DNA of 64,000 nucleotides from Eutypa lata (lineage: Eukaryota; Ascomycota; Sordariomycetes; Xylariales; Diatrypaceae). The position numbers and the translations under genes were made by a program. The DNA lies in contig JAKULF010000011.1 of NCBI GenBank assembly GCA_022661535.1, forward strand, positions 2,232,001-2,296,000, given 5' to 3'. Positions 1-13,600 of this stretch are shown here, piece by piece. Numbering within the stretch: the first letter of the stretch is position 1; every line of letters starts with the position of its first letter. The notes beneath the pieces are model-generated. The model was not told the DNA's origin and searched no databases. It saw nothing but the letters and a program-made list of their open reading frames with translations.

Positions 1-701
1 AGAGATGTTCCTCGCTCACCTCGACCAATATTCCTTGCCGGACCTAGAAACTTCAACCAATGACGAACGGCTTTTGCCTGCCTACTAGTAGCAAAAGCAC
101 AGGCCTGAAAAGGGTGATAAGCTCCAATCCCTGTCCCCTGCCCTCCCCTGCCTCCTGTGCAACGCTGTTACGGGCATCGACAACATTTGTTTCCTACTCG
201 GGTTATGCTCGCCGATAGCGTCTCCATTCCGTCGCCGCCGGCTCCCCACACCTCACAACCAACGCAGTAACCTAAACAGGACAAAGGCAGAGCTCAACGA
301 CGTCAGGCCCTAGGAAACTTTCCTCCCGCCGTCGATGAATGGGCAATTGGTGATGATGGGAGTGCCGTCAGAAATGTTCCGATATTGAAAGTATCATAAC
401 AACAGAATAGGAATGGGGGTGCAATTGTGGTTGTATTCTCTAAGTGTCTCTCTGCTAAGCTAAGTAGTGGGGAGACCTATCTAATGACCGAATCACGTGA
501 CCCGCCCACAGATACAGTTACATTCACTACATACCTAAGTTACATACATACAGTACCTACCAAATAACAGAGATGCGCTGCTGGCTGCCAGCCAGGCATT
601 GCCCCTCGTTCGGTTTTTAGTGGGGTTGAAAGCGTGTCCAACCCCCGCCATGCACCTTTAGGGGGTCAACTAGATACGTGTAATTATTCGGTGTCGCGAG
701 A

Positions 702-717
702 TTTTTTTTTTTTTTTT
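702..717. repeat. T16 homopolymer
   Basis: Sixteen consecutive T bases in non-coding DNA, seen directly. Confidence 0.95.
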
Positions 718-916
718 CGTTATTCGAAAAGAGGAAAAAATTCAATCGCCAAGTAAGTAGATTTGTCTCTGAGCTGCTGGTTTCCTCAAGGAGACTCCGG
801 TATCCCACGCCCATCATCAATTAATTTGGTAGTTCTGGAAATCATCTGCATCTTGCAGGAAGCGGCTTAAATGAAGCAGGCTGGGCGGCTGGGCGACTGA
901 GCGATATCGGCTTCAG

Positions 917-920
<4 letters not shown>

Positions 921-948
<28 letters not shown>
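921..948. repeat. (GT)14 microsatellite
   Basis: Fourteen uninterrupted GT dinucleotides followed by two GTAG-like units, in the non-coding leader. It is a likely length-variable marker locus. Confidence 0.97.
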
Positions 949-950
<2 letters not shown>

Positions 951-2954
951 GTAGGTAATTTTGATTTCATATCCTTGATACCTGATGGGCGCATATCTTA
1001 AACTTGATCTTTGTTGTATAATAATTATACGTTTCATGGTTTAGGATAACTTGTCTGTTGTCCGCCTCAGGGGGGCGATCCTACATACTAGGACTTTGCC
1101 CACCTTGAAAACGGATTTTGCTATAGCATGCCTTGCTTGCATATAACAACCAACATCGATAACTGGCTGATGCTGTACATATGGAGGGCTGTTTATGTAG
1201 GTATATGTGTATGTATGATTCTTGCCACAATTCTTGTCATCTCGCCCCTGCTTGTACATGTAGGCAACGAGGGACAATGAATACGGTGGGATAGCTTGTA
1301 GAATTGTCTACATTAATATACATTGCAAGGCAATTGTTTATTATCAGATTCTACGTACATATGTGCAACAGTGATTCCTACGGCAGGTGGGCTATGCAGC
1401 GCGCAAGAATACAGAGAAAAGGTCTGCTATTTGATAGGGTAATGCTCATCGTGCGTAGGATATTATCACATGTATCTTACGAAGCAGTAACTACATGTAC
1501 TCAGGCACACACATATGCACTTTGATATACAGGTAGATTGATTGATCATCATCATATGCTTGCCAAGAGAAAAGTCTATCAACTATATGTACATAATGTT
1601 ATACTCACAAGAAGTGGTCTACCGATCTCAAGGAATATCTACATACATACATGTATCTTACCAAGTACTAACATTGAAGTAGGCAGTTGAGAATTCAAAG
1701 TAGATATGCATGTAGCTGCTTTATTTGCACATACTTACATACATACCTCCATGCCTCCATATCTACACACATATACACATACATTATATGTCGTACAATT
1801 GACAAAGGATTGAAACGTCTTGAGGCTGGGCAATCTTGAGCACACCCACAGATACACAACCACAAAGGAAGTAACTACATACAGCTACCTACACCGTTTA
1901 GTACATGCACAAACATACCATTAAACAGTGGTCATTGCTGGGCTAGTTTAGTGTGGATAGACTGATTAGTGGGCAGTGGACACACACGGTGGACACGGTG
2001 GATAGCGGTTGCCAAGCCGAGTTAACCCGAAACTGTCTAGACAACACAGGTAGAGTATACTGATTCACTATAGGGACATATACGCAAAACATCAAGTATA
2101 TCAAGGTATAGTCCTATGGTGAGGATTAAATGCCCCTGTCTTCGTTGTACAGTACCTCTTGCCTACCACCCCTGTCATAGTTAGACTTGCGCCACACATG
2201 AGCCGGAGAGGGCCCAGAGGCCAAGGCTTGACCTTGAAAAAGTAGTTTAGAGAGTCGATCGTTCCTCTGGCACTATCAACTCATTTCTACTGCGCAGTAT
2301 CCCATCCAAATCTTATCCTTTTCTGCTGGTTGACTAAAAAAAAACTTACGATTATTATCTACACTTATTCGTAGTTACACTTTTATTATTTTACTGTACA
2401 TAACATAACATTCATGACATGGTCTTATTATCACCTACCTAGTCAGCCCAAGTTGAAGAAGAAAAAAAAAACTTTGCTTTTGTTTCATGAACTTTTCATC
2501 CATCATCAGCCCATTGATGACGCTCCAGTTTTCAACTTTCAACTTAACCTTTCATAGTTCATTACGAGTTACCCTGTCCACGGTCTGACGCTTATACAAT
2601 TCTTGTGGTCCCCCCCCCGCCTGTTCCTTGACCCTGTTTCCAACTAGTTCCCGACATTTCGAGTTCGAAATTCAATCTTGTGAAATAATGCTTTCTTAAT
2701 TCCAACTTTGAGTTCACACCGACTCCCGATTCTGTCCTTTTGCTTGTATTTTCCTTTCTAGTGACTCAACACAACTACCATCTGTAATCCTCGAACGAGG
2801 ACGACGGTCACGATAACGGCAACGGTAACGACGACGGGCAACGACGACAAACGATATTAGCTACGACTGCGGCAACACCAAGTATGCTTCAACCTAGCCA
2901 ATATGTTGACAATTACGCTACTTAACTCCTCGCATTTATCATCACATCAAGACT

Positions 2955-5900
2955 ATGGATCCGCATTACCCCCATCTAACCACAGACCTCCCTCCTCATC
3001 TCACCTCGCTCCCAGGCCACAGGTCTTCCAGTAGCACTCCAGTCTCTTCGCCGGGCCTCTTCAGTCCTTCGAGTAGCCGAACGCCGAATCCTATTCCGGT
3101 CTACCCCGTCTCCGAATCCTCGACGCCCGCACCGATTACTACCAGTCCATATCTACACCCTTTGCAAACTCATAGAGTGAGAGAGTAAGTAGAGCCTATC
3201 GTGGATTCTAATGGTTTAGATCTCTTTTCTGGCGCACGTGTACCCTAGAATATGGTTATTGTGGTAGAGTCAAGAGCCTTTGGGGAGCCGTCGCCGAAAG
3301 GAGCATTGTTTAGTTTCTCTGACTTTGTATACTAACCCGTCATGATGTCAGGACTCACAAGGCGCTTGTAGACCTTGATTATGTGACGGGACGTAAGATT
3401 ATCAACCAATATGAGGTCATCGAAGAGCTGGGACGTGGAATGCATGGCAAGGTGAAACTGGCCCGCAACTTAGAAACCGGCGAGAACGTAGCGATCAAGA
3501 TTATCCCCCGCTTCTCAAAGAAACGCCGGCTAGGAAAGGTTACAGCGTCGCCACAGGACAAGACGAAGAGAGAAATTGCCATCTTAAAGAAGATTCGACA
3601 TCCCAACGTCGTAGCCCTGCTCGAGATTATCGACGACCCTGAACTCAAGAAGATATACATGGTGTTAGAACATGTCGAGCTGGGCGAGATTGTATGGCGG
3701 AAGAAGGGCTTACCGTCTATCTGTGCTATTGAGAGGAGAAAGGTCGAAAGGGAGATGCGCGGCGAACACCCAAATGTCGACGAAGAAATCGAACATTACT
3801 GTTATCTTCAGCTTCGTGAGAGAAGGCAGGCCGTTAGAGACATGAAGAGGGCCAAGATGCAACAAGTCCAGAGGGGCCCGGATGACTTTTGGAGTCTCGA
3901 GTATGGCGCCGCTAATGAGGACGACTCAGGGTCTCAAGCAGCTCGTTCATACGGCCGAGATGTTGATGATGCCTTCAATCTCACTGCTCGTCACACCCCG
4001 GTCTCCCCGGCTGGCTCGAGGGCCACGTCGCAAGCTCCTTCACGTGCACAATCACTAAGATCCCCATCGCGAGCGGGTACACCTCTTCCCTCGGAACCCG
4101 ACATTGCATCAATCGATTTTGAACCCAACACAGAGCTCGATAGACCAGCCTCTTCTCTACTCACGCCGCAGTCTAGACATGCCTCCAGTGCTGCTTTGGA
4201 GGGGACTATGTATGGTGCCTACGCCGACGATGCCATGTTTCGAGGTAGATCGCCCAGTATGGCTGATTCGATCATTTCGCACATGTCGTCTGTTGATGGT
4301 AATTCTCAGCCGCACGATGCTTTCGCTGACGATTTCTCCTACGTACCTTGTTTTACCATTGACGACGCCCGAGCTACTTTTCGAGACACCGTCCTTGGCT
4401 TAGAATATCTACATTATGAAGGTGTCGTACACCGCGACATCAAGCCTGCCAATCTCCTGTGGACAAGGGATCATCGGGTCAAGATATCCGACTTCGGGGT
4501 TTCCTACTTCGGTCGACCTATCCGAGAGGGAGAATTCGATGATGAACTCGTATCGGAGTCTGAGGCCCGCGACTTTGATAACGACCTGGAGCTTGCTAAA
4601 ACGGTTGGCACTCCAGCCTTCTTTTCACCGGAGTTATGCTATACCGACGTGGACGGGGAACAGCCCAAGATTTCTGAACAGATTGACGTGTGGTCGTTGG
4701 GCGTGACGTTGTACTGCCTAATATACGCCAGAATCCCGTTCATGGCCGAGGACGAATTCCAAATGTTTAGGAAAATAGCTACGGAGGATGTGTACATACC
4801 ACGCCGGCGTCTCAAACCTGTTGATCCTCAACATTCCCCATCCTCTACCGATCTCTATAAGCGTGTTAGTAGGGAGCCATATCGAGACGATGGCGAACTA
4901 GCCTACGAGGAAGTTGACGAGCTTCTATACGATCTTCTGCGTAGGATGCTCGTGAAGAATCCAGAGAAGCGCATTAGGTTAAGGGAAATCAAGCGCCATG
5001 CATGGGTTCTTCAAGATATTCCCGATCCTATTGCCTGGCTCGATGACACCGACCCTTCGAACCGCACAGCTGGTCGCAAGATCGAGGTTGACGAACGAGA
5101 AATCACTCGTGCTGTCGTTCCTCTTACATTCCTCGAGAGAGCACGCTCAGTAGTAAAGAAGGCCGTCGACAGGGTCATGCATTCCCGATCCGACAGGACA
5201 GACGGGTCGAGGAGACGTGCAACAAGTAGCGCTGCTAGCTCTGCAGGCGAAGGTATGTCGAGTGCTGCGACGGCACCGCATTACCGAGATGCTCGTAGGA
5301 AGAGCATCAGGCCAGACGATTACTTCTCAACCGTTATCAGAGAGAGTGACCATCCTCTTTCCCAGAGTGTAACGGTAAGTCCACAGGAAACCCCCACTGA
5401 GGCAGACGGTCAAGCTGGCCCTTCCCCTGAACCAACTCCACTTGTTATGGACTTCAGACGTCGTGGGAGTGTCTTCGTCGATGAGACTGATCCAACCGGG
5501 GATTGGGCTGGCCGGCCACCATCTAGGACTTCCCTCTCCTCTGGAAGGAGTACAGGTCCTCGACATGGACGAACAAGGTCCATTACAAACGCAATATTAG
5601 CTCTCACGCCCGGGTTCAGAGAGCCACTGCCGCCACAATCACAAACGACTCCCGTTACGCCCTCTCTAGAGACTGTGCGTAGGGATGACCCAATGGCCAC
5701 CTTAAGAAAGGCCCGAGATGTGCGGTCCATCGATGATTCTTCCCGCTCTCGGTCAGTGGATCGCGGCCTCTTTGCTAATCAAGACAAAAGAGCGGAAGCT
5801 AAGGTATCCCTAAGTACAGCTATCGCCCCGGGTAGCGTTGAACCTCCCAAGAGACCCCTCTCCGTTAGGCCTCCGGACACGACCACCACTGTACACAACG

Positions 5901-6859
5901 ACCCACCGTCACCCTCCCCAGAATTCTATTTTCCCAAAGCTATTCGACCATACCAACGTCGCCAACCCAACGCCGACTCATACATATACGAGAGGCAACC
6001 AATTCCCAAAGATCCCAGCCAGCGGTCTTTAATCGCTAACCGAATCCTTCAGATGGAAGCGGTAACACCTCCCCCTAGAGTGTACAATCCATCCAACCCA
6101 GACTCTTTCGCTCGATCGCAGGAACGAATGATTCGACGCCAACAGCAGGATACTGAAGAGTCAGCAACCCCTCAGGAAACTGCATCTCCCCGTCACCATG
6201 TTGACCCGATCCATATTCCATGTCCCCCTTCCCCAGATGACGAGCAGTTTTCCGAAAGCCACCCTCCACCATCTCGAGCTGACACTGCTGGCACAGCGAA
6301 CTCCAGCTCGGCCTCCCTTGGTACCATGATGACACCGTTAACGAGCCCTAGCGAAGCAGCGAGTCCGGTGTGCATCAATAACCACTTAGCGGGGCGGCAT
6401 AACGATTCCCAGATCTTTCGCTCAGACCCGTCGCTCCCTGCATTGCTAAGCGGTGCGAGTTCAGTATCAGCCGATCCCGAAGGGGAATTCCTCTTGAGGC
6501 CTGGCTCAGTTGATCGCCCTTCTCTGATTGACACTACCGACTCTCTTACGCCTCCAGCTTTGACAAAGGAGCCTATTTCTGGGTTTCCTTTGGACGAGCT
6601 AGAGACTGATACTTTCTTACTCGGTCGTCCGCCCCGCGGATTAACTTCGTCATCTCGTTCTTCGAGAGATCTAGATGAGGATGACAATGGAAGCGACAGT
6701 GATGAAGGGCTCGTTATGGCTAAACCTCGAAAGAAGGCGCCTCCAAGACAATCATCAATTACCCAGGCGGGGAAGCTGAAAATGCCTAGGAGGCGAGACA
6801 CCCAGACGAGCATTAGCAGTACAGACACTGCCAAGAAGGTCCTGATGCAAAGCAAGTGA
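2955..6859 (+). CDS. CaMKK/LKB1-type Ser/Thr protein kinase (Ssp1/Sak1/Tos3-like)
   Basis: Two exons, 2955-3184 and 3352-6859. The intron at 3185-3351 starts GTAAGT, has ACTAAC and ends GTCAG; joined, they give about 1245 residues. Visible kinase landmarks are the glycine loop LGRGMHGKV near residue 103, the ATP lysine in VAIKII near 126, the catalytic loop HRDIKPANL near 437, the DFG motif in KISDFGVS near 457, and an activation/P+1 segment GTPAFFSPELC. That last segment is typical of the CaMKK/LKB1 branch that phosphorylates AMPK/Snf1. A low-complexity insert of about 200 residues separates the N-lobe from the catalytic loop, and roughly 600 Ser/Pro-rich residues follow the kinase domain. 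Family knowledge suggests a cytosolic upstream kinase of Snf1 acting in glucose or stress signalling. The assignment to this branch rests on motifs only. Confidence 0.88.
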
Positions 6860-8656
6860 AACATATCTGGTTCTACTGCAGTCGCATTTCAGGTATCTGG
6901 GTGGTGATATGTACGCACTTAATTCAATGTACTAAAGTCTGACGGGTATCGTTAGGCAATGCTTTCTCTTGCCAATTAATTCGCTTTACTATCCTGCTCC
7001 AACAACTTGCTCAATTACGAGATGTGAATTCTCCTCTGCAATTCTAATTTATGGGCACCTCCACAGGGCTGGGCAGGGTCAAACGCATCGCTACTCCTAG
7101 GACTAAGCTATACCGGGATTGGGACCGAAACGATGTTTGGACGATATATGAATAGGATGTAAGGGGTTGGAGTTTTGAGGTCTCATGATAGCAAGTCTTT
7201 CTGCGACGAGTGATGGACGATATGAAAGCGCTTCAAGGCGTTAAGTCTTAAGGGATGATCAACGAGAGTTTGACATTCTTGTTATCATGCGGAAAGAACC
7301 AGCCAGTCTAGGTTCATCCACTCTTATGGTTCTCTATATTACGTTGGCTAGGGGGTGGTCTCCTATGCCTTCCCTTTTACGATTTCCAATACCTTACCTT
7401 TATCTGAGAGACGAACATCATGGGACAGAGAGACGGGGTGATGATGAATGATTGGGATTTTTTTAATGGGGGTTGAAGTAGGATTGAATCCCTTGAAAAA
7501 GGTGGTTGGGTTGGGTTGGGTTGGTTTGGCTGATACTTTGGTGGCATGGAAGGAAATGAACGAATGGAAACCCCTTCCCCCCTCTCTTTTTTGACTCGAC
7601 TAGGAGTATGGTATTCCCTTTGTGCAAGCATATGGGCGGCAACATCTGTACTTTGAGCGCGGTTCTTCTCAACGTTCTGTTATTACTCTTGTCTTAATCC
7701 CTTTTCCCTTCGCGGGCGTCTGTCATTATTGTTGTCGTCATCCGCCTCGCTGATAGAGATCTCATATCATATCATGTCAGAATCTAGCGTGCATCACATG
7801 GAGTTAAATCATATTATTATTAGTTTTTGGGTTGTTTCTCATATCTGATGGATGGATCCTTCCTTCCTTAGGGGATTTCTCTTCTTTTCTTTGGCTCGAG
7901 GCTGCTGGATCTTGCTTGCTTGCCTGAGTCATTGTTGGGAATGTGTGTGAACATGGGATAGAGACTACCAGCGAGGCAACGTGAGCGTTGTTTTGTCTTC
8001 GTCTTAACATGGCATTCATGAAGGGATTTTTTGGATACGGAGGGATGGTGGATGAGTGATGGATCTGTAGACCGAGCAGAGAAAGGACCAGCTAAGTCTA
8101 GTATTACATAGGTTGAGGATATTGAAGTAGGTAGTTAAGACAACGGACAGCATAACCTACTTACCTGTACTCAGATGTCTTCTTGCACTATATGAGTAGA
8201 TGCTCCCAGTTTTTGCGACCAAGTCATCATCATCGCCATTAAACCTTGGCTTGGTCTTTGTTCATGCATAGTGAGCCATCTTGGTAGATATTATTAAACT
8301 TACCTTGTGAAACTAAGAACAAAGAGTATTATTCAGTATTACGTGGCACTAAAACACCTCCTATAGTTAATTCATGAGCCCGAAACAAGTCTTTTATCAT
8401 GCATGATGGTTCTGTTCCTACACACGACAGCTTTTACACTCGAACACTTTTTATAGAAGAGTTTATCTACACACACGATGCATATATACAACACGTATAA
8501 GATGATTCCAGCTGCGCTTCTCTGGCGACCTCTTCCTTTCTTTTCTCATGAAGTGATACCTACCTGGCACAAGCTCTAAGTCAGATATTGGATATATAAT
8601 AGTAACAAACAAACATCTTAACCTATCATAATAACAACAATCAATGATAGATAGAG
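6860..8656. other. Intergenic region, no gene seen
   Basis: This 1.8 kb lies between the kinase stop and the next plus-strand gene. Minus-strand open frames between 7377 and 8705 are short and compositionally biased, and I do not accept them. The region should hold the kinase 3' UTR and the promoter of the 8657 gene. Confidence 0.55.
7504..7524. repeat. (TTGGG)n short tandem repeat
   Basis: About four GGTTG/TTGGG pentamer units in a row. It is not the TTAGGG telomere repeat. Confidence 0.9.
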
Positions 8657-10126
8657 ATGGTTTCCCCTCCACTACGACTAGACAACCAACAGCCCAAGCC
8701 CTCATACCGGGAACAGCTCCTTCGCGCTCCCCCAGGGCGGCGCGACTTAACGCCTCTCGACGAGCCGATCTTCAAGTTCGAGCCTGACCGCCACCGCGCA
8801 CGCGATCCGCGGGACTATCTACGGTCGTACGCGCAGTCGTACGGCCACCCGTTCAGTCCCGAGATCGCAAAGTGGCGCCGCGATTTTCTCTCTTCTTCTC
8901 CCTCATCCATTCCTCCTTCCTCTGAGGATGTAGAATCGACTCCTCCTTCTTGCCGTACGGAGCCGTCAATCCCACCCCTTCGTCCTAACGCGCCCACCAT
9001 CGTCGTGCTCTTCTACCCGCGTCCCGACCAGTCCGACGCTCGCCCCATCCACCAGAGCGCCTCGTACCTGCGGCGGATCCGCCGCATCGCGCGTCTCGGT
9101 GAGCAGACCATATTGTATGTGCCCCCCACCCTACGGACTGCCATAGAAGCCATGCGGCCCGGGGACTCGCATTGGCACGTGGTCGACGACTGGGCGTCCA
9201 TCTGGGACATGCCGAACAACGCGTATCAGCGCTCGAACTTCGCGGTGCTGCAGCCGGCTTTATTCTCGCAGTTCGACGCTGACGCTGACGATAATAATAA
9301 TAATAATAATAATAACAACAATAATAACCACGGCGTCTTCGCTAACGCAGGCGATCTGCGCCCGGAGCCGAGATACAACCGCCCCCACCACAGCGCCGTG
9401 TGCAACGCGAAGGCCTTCGTCATGTACGACGCCGTGATGCGGAACCCCTTCGCCTCGACGCGCTGGATGTACGCCGACGCGGGGTTCCTGTTCGACGACG
9501 GGCCGAGGGATAACAGCGAGGGCGGCACCGGTGAGCCCTGGGGCGAGCTCTTCCGCGCCGGTGGCCTCGACGAGGCGAAGTTCGATCGTGCTATCAGCGG
9601 TGCGTCGGGCGATTCCGGCGTCGTTATGGGCGAGTACACGCACCGCCATGCCGGGGGGTGTCCCACTGCTGACGACGAGTGCTGGACTAACCCCGATCGT
9701 GCCTGGAAGGCGCGCCAGTTCATCGCGCAGATCTACGTCGGCAGCTCGCTCGGCATGCTGAACTACTCGGTGCGGTTCATGCGGACTGTTGATGAGATGG
9801 ATGCGTCGGGGCCTGGCGGCGGGTTCTACGTCGGGCGCGAGGAGCTGGTCGTTCCATTCGTCGCGCTCAGGTACCCTAATTCGGTGTTCTCTGTGCCGTT
9901 TTTTCGCATGCCCGCCCATTTGGACTATCCCTGGCAGTTCCCGATGAAGCTGGTTTTCTCCCGTGTGGGTGGGCCCGAGTCCGTTCCGCCGATTGTGGAT
10001 CCGTTGGCTACGCTGTATTGTAAGGATGGTGGTGGTGCTGGGGGTGGTGATGGGGAGAGCTATTATATGCCGAGGAGACCGGCGTTGGAGGCTGGGGGCA
10101 TTTATGAGGGGTGCGAGACCGGGTGA
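8657..10126 (+). CDS. Conserved protein, possibly HtrL/YibB-like (glycosyltransferase-like fold)
   Basis: Single exon of 489 residues with strong G/C preference at third codon positions, unlike the AT-rich flanks. No signal peptide or membrane segment is visible. A segment around residues 243-275 reads AVCNAKAFVMYDAVMRNPF followed by a YADAG block. That resembles the Lys-Ala...NPF...D-A-G pattern I associate with the HtrL/YibB family, whose function is not settled. A run of twelve Asn (9293-9328) interrupts the protein near residue 213 and probably sits in a loop. The ATG at 8657 is chosen because SYREQLLRAPPGR and the following residues already look like protein. Function is unknown and the family call is tentative. 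Confidence 0.7.
   Translation: MVSPPLRLDNQQPKPSYREQLLRAPPGRRDLTPLDEPIFKFEPDRHRARDPRDYLRSYAQSYGHPFSPEIAKWRRDFLSSSPSSIPPSSEDVESTPPSCRTEPSIPPLRPNAPTIVVLFYPRPDQSDARPIHQSASYLRRIRRIARLGEQTILYVPPTLRTAIEAMRPGDSHWHVVDDWASIWDMPNNAYQRSNFAVLQPALFSQFDADADDNNNNNNNNNNNNHGVFANAGDLRPEPRYNRPHHSAVCNAKAFVMYDAVMRNPFASTRWMYADAGFLFDDGPRDNSEGGTGEPWGELFRAGGLDEAKFDRAISGASGDSGVVMGEYTHRHAGGCPTADDECWTNPDRAWKARQFIAQIYVGSSLGMLNYSVRFMRTVDEMDASGPGGGFYVGREELVVPFVALRYPNSVFSVPFFRMPAHLDYPWQFPMKLVFSRVGGPESVPPIVDPLATLYCKDGGGAGGGDGESYYMPRRPALEAGGIYEGCETG
9293..9328 (+). repeat. Coding AAT/AAC microsatellite (Asn12)
   Basis: Twelve Asn codons, mostly AAT, inside the 8657-10126 gene. Confidence 0.95.
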
Positions 10127-10604
10127 GAGATATGAGAGGGGGAAGGAGATGTGGGGTTGAAATGTAGGTATGTAAGTATCTGTGACTGTCTGACTGAATT
10201 TGCTGTTGTAGTTGCGAGTGATGTAAGTAATTAACGTCGAGCTATTAGAGAAGCTGTAGGTAAGTTTCTTGAGATTGAACAACCCACTGACTGACTAACT
10301 TCTACTTGTAATCTTAGATATAACGGAGCATGATTTCTAGATCATAAAAGCAAGAGGGTTAACATAGTCTCCTATTAATTCACGCTATACTATACTGCGG
10401 ATATTCCGACTTCCCTCTACTGTGACCGTTGTTATGTAGCTATGCAGATAGTAAACTGAGCACTATATATAATCTTGAATGTAAGTGGAAAGGGATATGA
10501 AGATTGATAGGCATGAAGCTAAACTACAGCTAATGCAACATCTCCTTGCTTGAGAGTTGAGAAAACCCAATGGTTTTACGAGTGAATGAACACATCTTAG
10601 CTCA
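10127..10604. other. Convergent intergenic spacer
   Basis: 478 bp between the stops of a plus-strand and a minus-strand gene. It is AT-rich, has no ORF of note, and should contain both 3' UTRs and polyadenylation signals. Confidence 0.6.
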
Positions 10605-13600
10605 TCAGAGATTCCAATCTTTTAACCAAGCTGCCAGTAGCTCCTTATCCACAGCGTGTATTTCTACCCCTGAGACCTCTTTAGCACGACTAGTCGCATA
10701 ACTCAAGGAGTCCGCACCATCGCCGAGAGTCTCGTAGAAATCTAGTATCTTCAGCGCAGGCCAACCATTAGCCAAGTCCTGGGGACTCCTTGAATCTGAG
10801 ATATTTCGGAGTTTCTTGACCCAATTCCTCAAGGGGATCACCTCGGTGGTTCCCTCCACCACCCCCAGCTCTCGCAATATGTCGATGAGGAAACTCCAAG
10901 GCTGTGCTTTCTCTGCAGCAGCAGCTACATTGTAGACCTGCGGTTCTTCCCGGGCAGGTTGGAGAATGAAACTCTGCACCATGCTAGCGACAGTGTCCAC
11001 GGGAACCCAGTCGATAGGCACCACCGGATTTGGAAAACACCCTAGTGTCACTGAAGTGCGTATAATCGCTGATATCCACGGCTGGTCTGCCCAAGAACCA
11101 CCATCACCACCACCACCACCACCAGCGGTACTACCCCGACTACTACTCGGACCGCCGACTTGGCCCACGCGGACGATCGACACGGGTATGCCGGACTGCC
11201 GGTTCGCCGCGACGAGTATCCGCTCGGCGGCTAGCTTCGATTGGCCGTACCCCGTGTTCATGGCGGCTAGCGCGTCTTCGACCGGAGCTTCAGGGACCGT
11301 GGCACCAGTAGCTTTGGTCGCGAGACCCTCTACTGCGGACATGGAGCTGATGAAGACAATGCGCATATCATTGCCATGTTGCTTGCTCGCTGCGGACAGC
11401 TCGACTAGGTCTCGAGTCGTACGCAGGAAGGGTTCGAAGGATCGGAGAGCGAGCCCGAAGTCTAACCTCCACGAATTGTAGACGATGACATCTACCTTGC
11501 TGGAAAGCAGGTCGTACTGATCCTGATTGAGCCCGAGAAGCGGCTCTCCGAGTGTGATCTTGATGTAGGTGAGTTTGTGTAGAAACGGGCCCAATGCCTT
11601 GTCTAGGCTGTCAAGAGTCTTGGTCTGTCTTTCTTGCGCGTCTCTGCTCCGGTTTAGACAGTATATCTGCAGGACCTCGGGGTTCCTCAATAAAGTGGCT
11701 ACAAGATAGGAGCCGAGGTAACCCGTTGAGCCTACCAGAGCGACCGTGGATGTCTGTGTTGCTGGTGCTGCTACTGCCACCGCCCGCGACGCTGCTGGCT
11801 TGTCTGGCAGGTCTTTCACATGTCGTGCCACCGCTTCGTCCACGGCGTAGGATCGATCAAGTTGCGAGTCTTCCACTTTGGGGACGATACCCTCGTTTAG
11901 GAAGGCCGCTAGCAACTTTGAGAGATCAGCAAGGGTTGAGTTGCGAAATATAGTGCGCGGTGAGATCCACGCAACCGATTGCTTGGAAGCCTGCCGTTTC
12001 AGGTTGCGCTTCAAATTTGCCGTGATCTCTAACGTTTGCACCGAGTCTAGGCCGTGGGCGAAGAAATCCTCATCTTCTCCAATCGTCGTTACCGGGACGA
12101 AGGAGACCGCGAGAACCTGCCTCAGAAAGCTGACAATTTTGGCTGGTTCGTAGACCGTCTTGAGAACCGGGTTTAGGTCAACCGTGATGGACGGATCGTT
12201 TGGGGTCAGTGAGTTTGAGTACAGTCTCTCTATCTCATCTTTGTATGCTTCCTCGGTCATTTTGCGTATGATGGTCCCCTTCCCAGTCCTAGGAAAGGGT
12301 TTGTTAGGCAAGACACATATTACCTTATCCCGGGCAACACGCCCCTGACCGGGGATATATGTGTTGGACTCGTTAATCCGTGGCCAGAGCATCTCGATGA
12401 AGTCCGCACGCCCAGCTTCGTCTGGAGGGGACTCTTTGGGCTCTACTAGCAGAGCCGATTGTATCATTCCATTGCCAATGACTATTGCCCCTTTGATAGA
12501 GGGATGTCCTTGGACATGTTGCTCCAATGGAATAGGGTTGACCTTTTCCCCGTTAGCCAAGACGAGGATGTCGTCCTTGCGCCCATAGTATTTAAAGAGA
12601 CCAGGCTTTTCCGGGTGCTGCGTGAATAAGTCTTTGGTGTAGTACGTCCCAATACCAGGTAGATTGTGATAGAGAGGAGTCGTGTCTTTTGTACTTTCGT
12701 CTGCGAAGATGACTAATTCGTAGGTGTCAACATTGGGATCGTAGAGCTGCATTTCATGCTTAAGGTTGGGATTGAACTCGTGGTATAACCAGTCATCCGG
12801 AGCCCTAGATAATTCCGGCAGCGGGAAAGTCTCAGTAGAACCTATGAAAATGAATAGCTTGACAACATCCTTGATTTGGTCTCCGACTGCCGCTGGAAGA
12901 GGAGCCCCGGCACAAGCAACGAACTCCAGGCTCTTGATCAATTCCATCCCGGTTGGGTCATGGAGGAGCTGTTCTAGTAATGCAGGAATGACCATGATAC
13001 CACGCAGCTTCTGTTGTTGCGCTATCTCTTTTAACACGACAGCATCTGGGGCAACTTGTGGTGGTCCGAGAACAAGTGAAACTGTATTACAGATGGCGTG
13101 GTCTTCTCTTCATCAGCTTCAATGAACACACAATCCCTTATGTTTCAGTAGATACTTACGCATGAAGAATACGAATCCTCCTAGCTACGTGCAGTGTTAG
13201 ATGTGTAATTCTGTCATCAACGATGAAAATGTATAATCTTACGTGAAAGAAGGGAAGCATGACGTATAAACGTGCTTCGCTATCAAATTTGAAGACAGTG
13301 GAATCGGTCTTCGTCCGACCGGCTGGTGCTGGCAAATTATGCTCGTTATCGTGCGCAGCCCAAGATCCATGAGTGCATGTTATTGGCTTCGGCAGACCTG
13401 CGGTTATCTTAGTCTCTCTGCGTAGCTACCTTAGTGGAGGTCTTAACCCCTTACCAGTTGACCCAGAGGAGTGCAGGACGACGATGGGGTCATCCCTGGC
13501 CTCATCGAAGTTCTTCTGATATATGTACGGCTCTGGATTGCTCTCCAGCATCTCTTGGAAGGAAGGAACTGCGTTGCTGCTGATTGAGGATGATGCCATG

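Larger units (their letters stand above)
1..2954. other. Long non-coding region upstream of the kinase gene
   Basis: No convincing gene is seen in these 2.9 kb; open frames are short and lack protein character. The stretch is rich in simple sequence: a T run, a GT microsatellite and many ACATAC/TACC words around 500-560 and 1600-1900. The last 500 bp, with CT-rich and ACG-rich patches, probably hold the promoter and 5' leader of the kinase gene starting at 2955. Confidence 0.6.

Noticed and set aside
7377..8019. Minus-strand short frames after the kinase gene
   Set aside because: Low-complexity, no domains, overlap a TTGGG repeat and probable 3' UTR.
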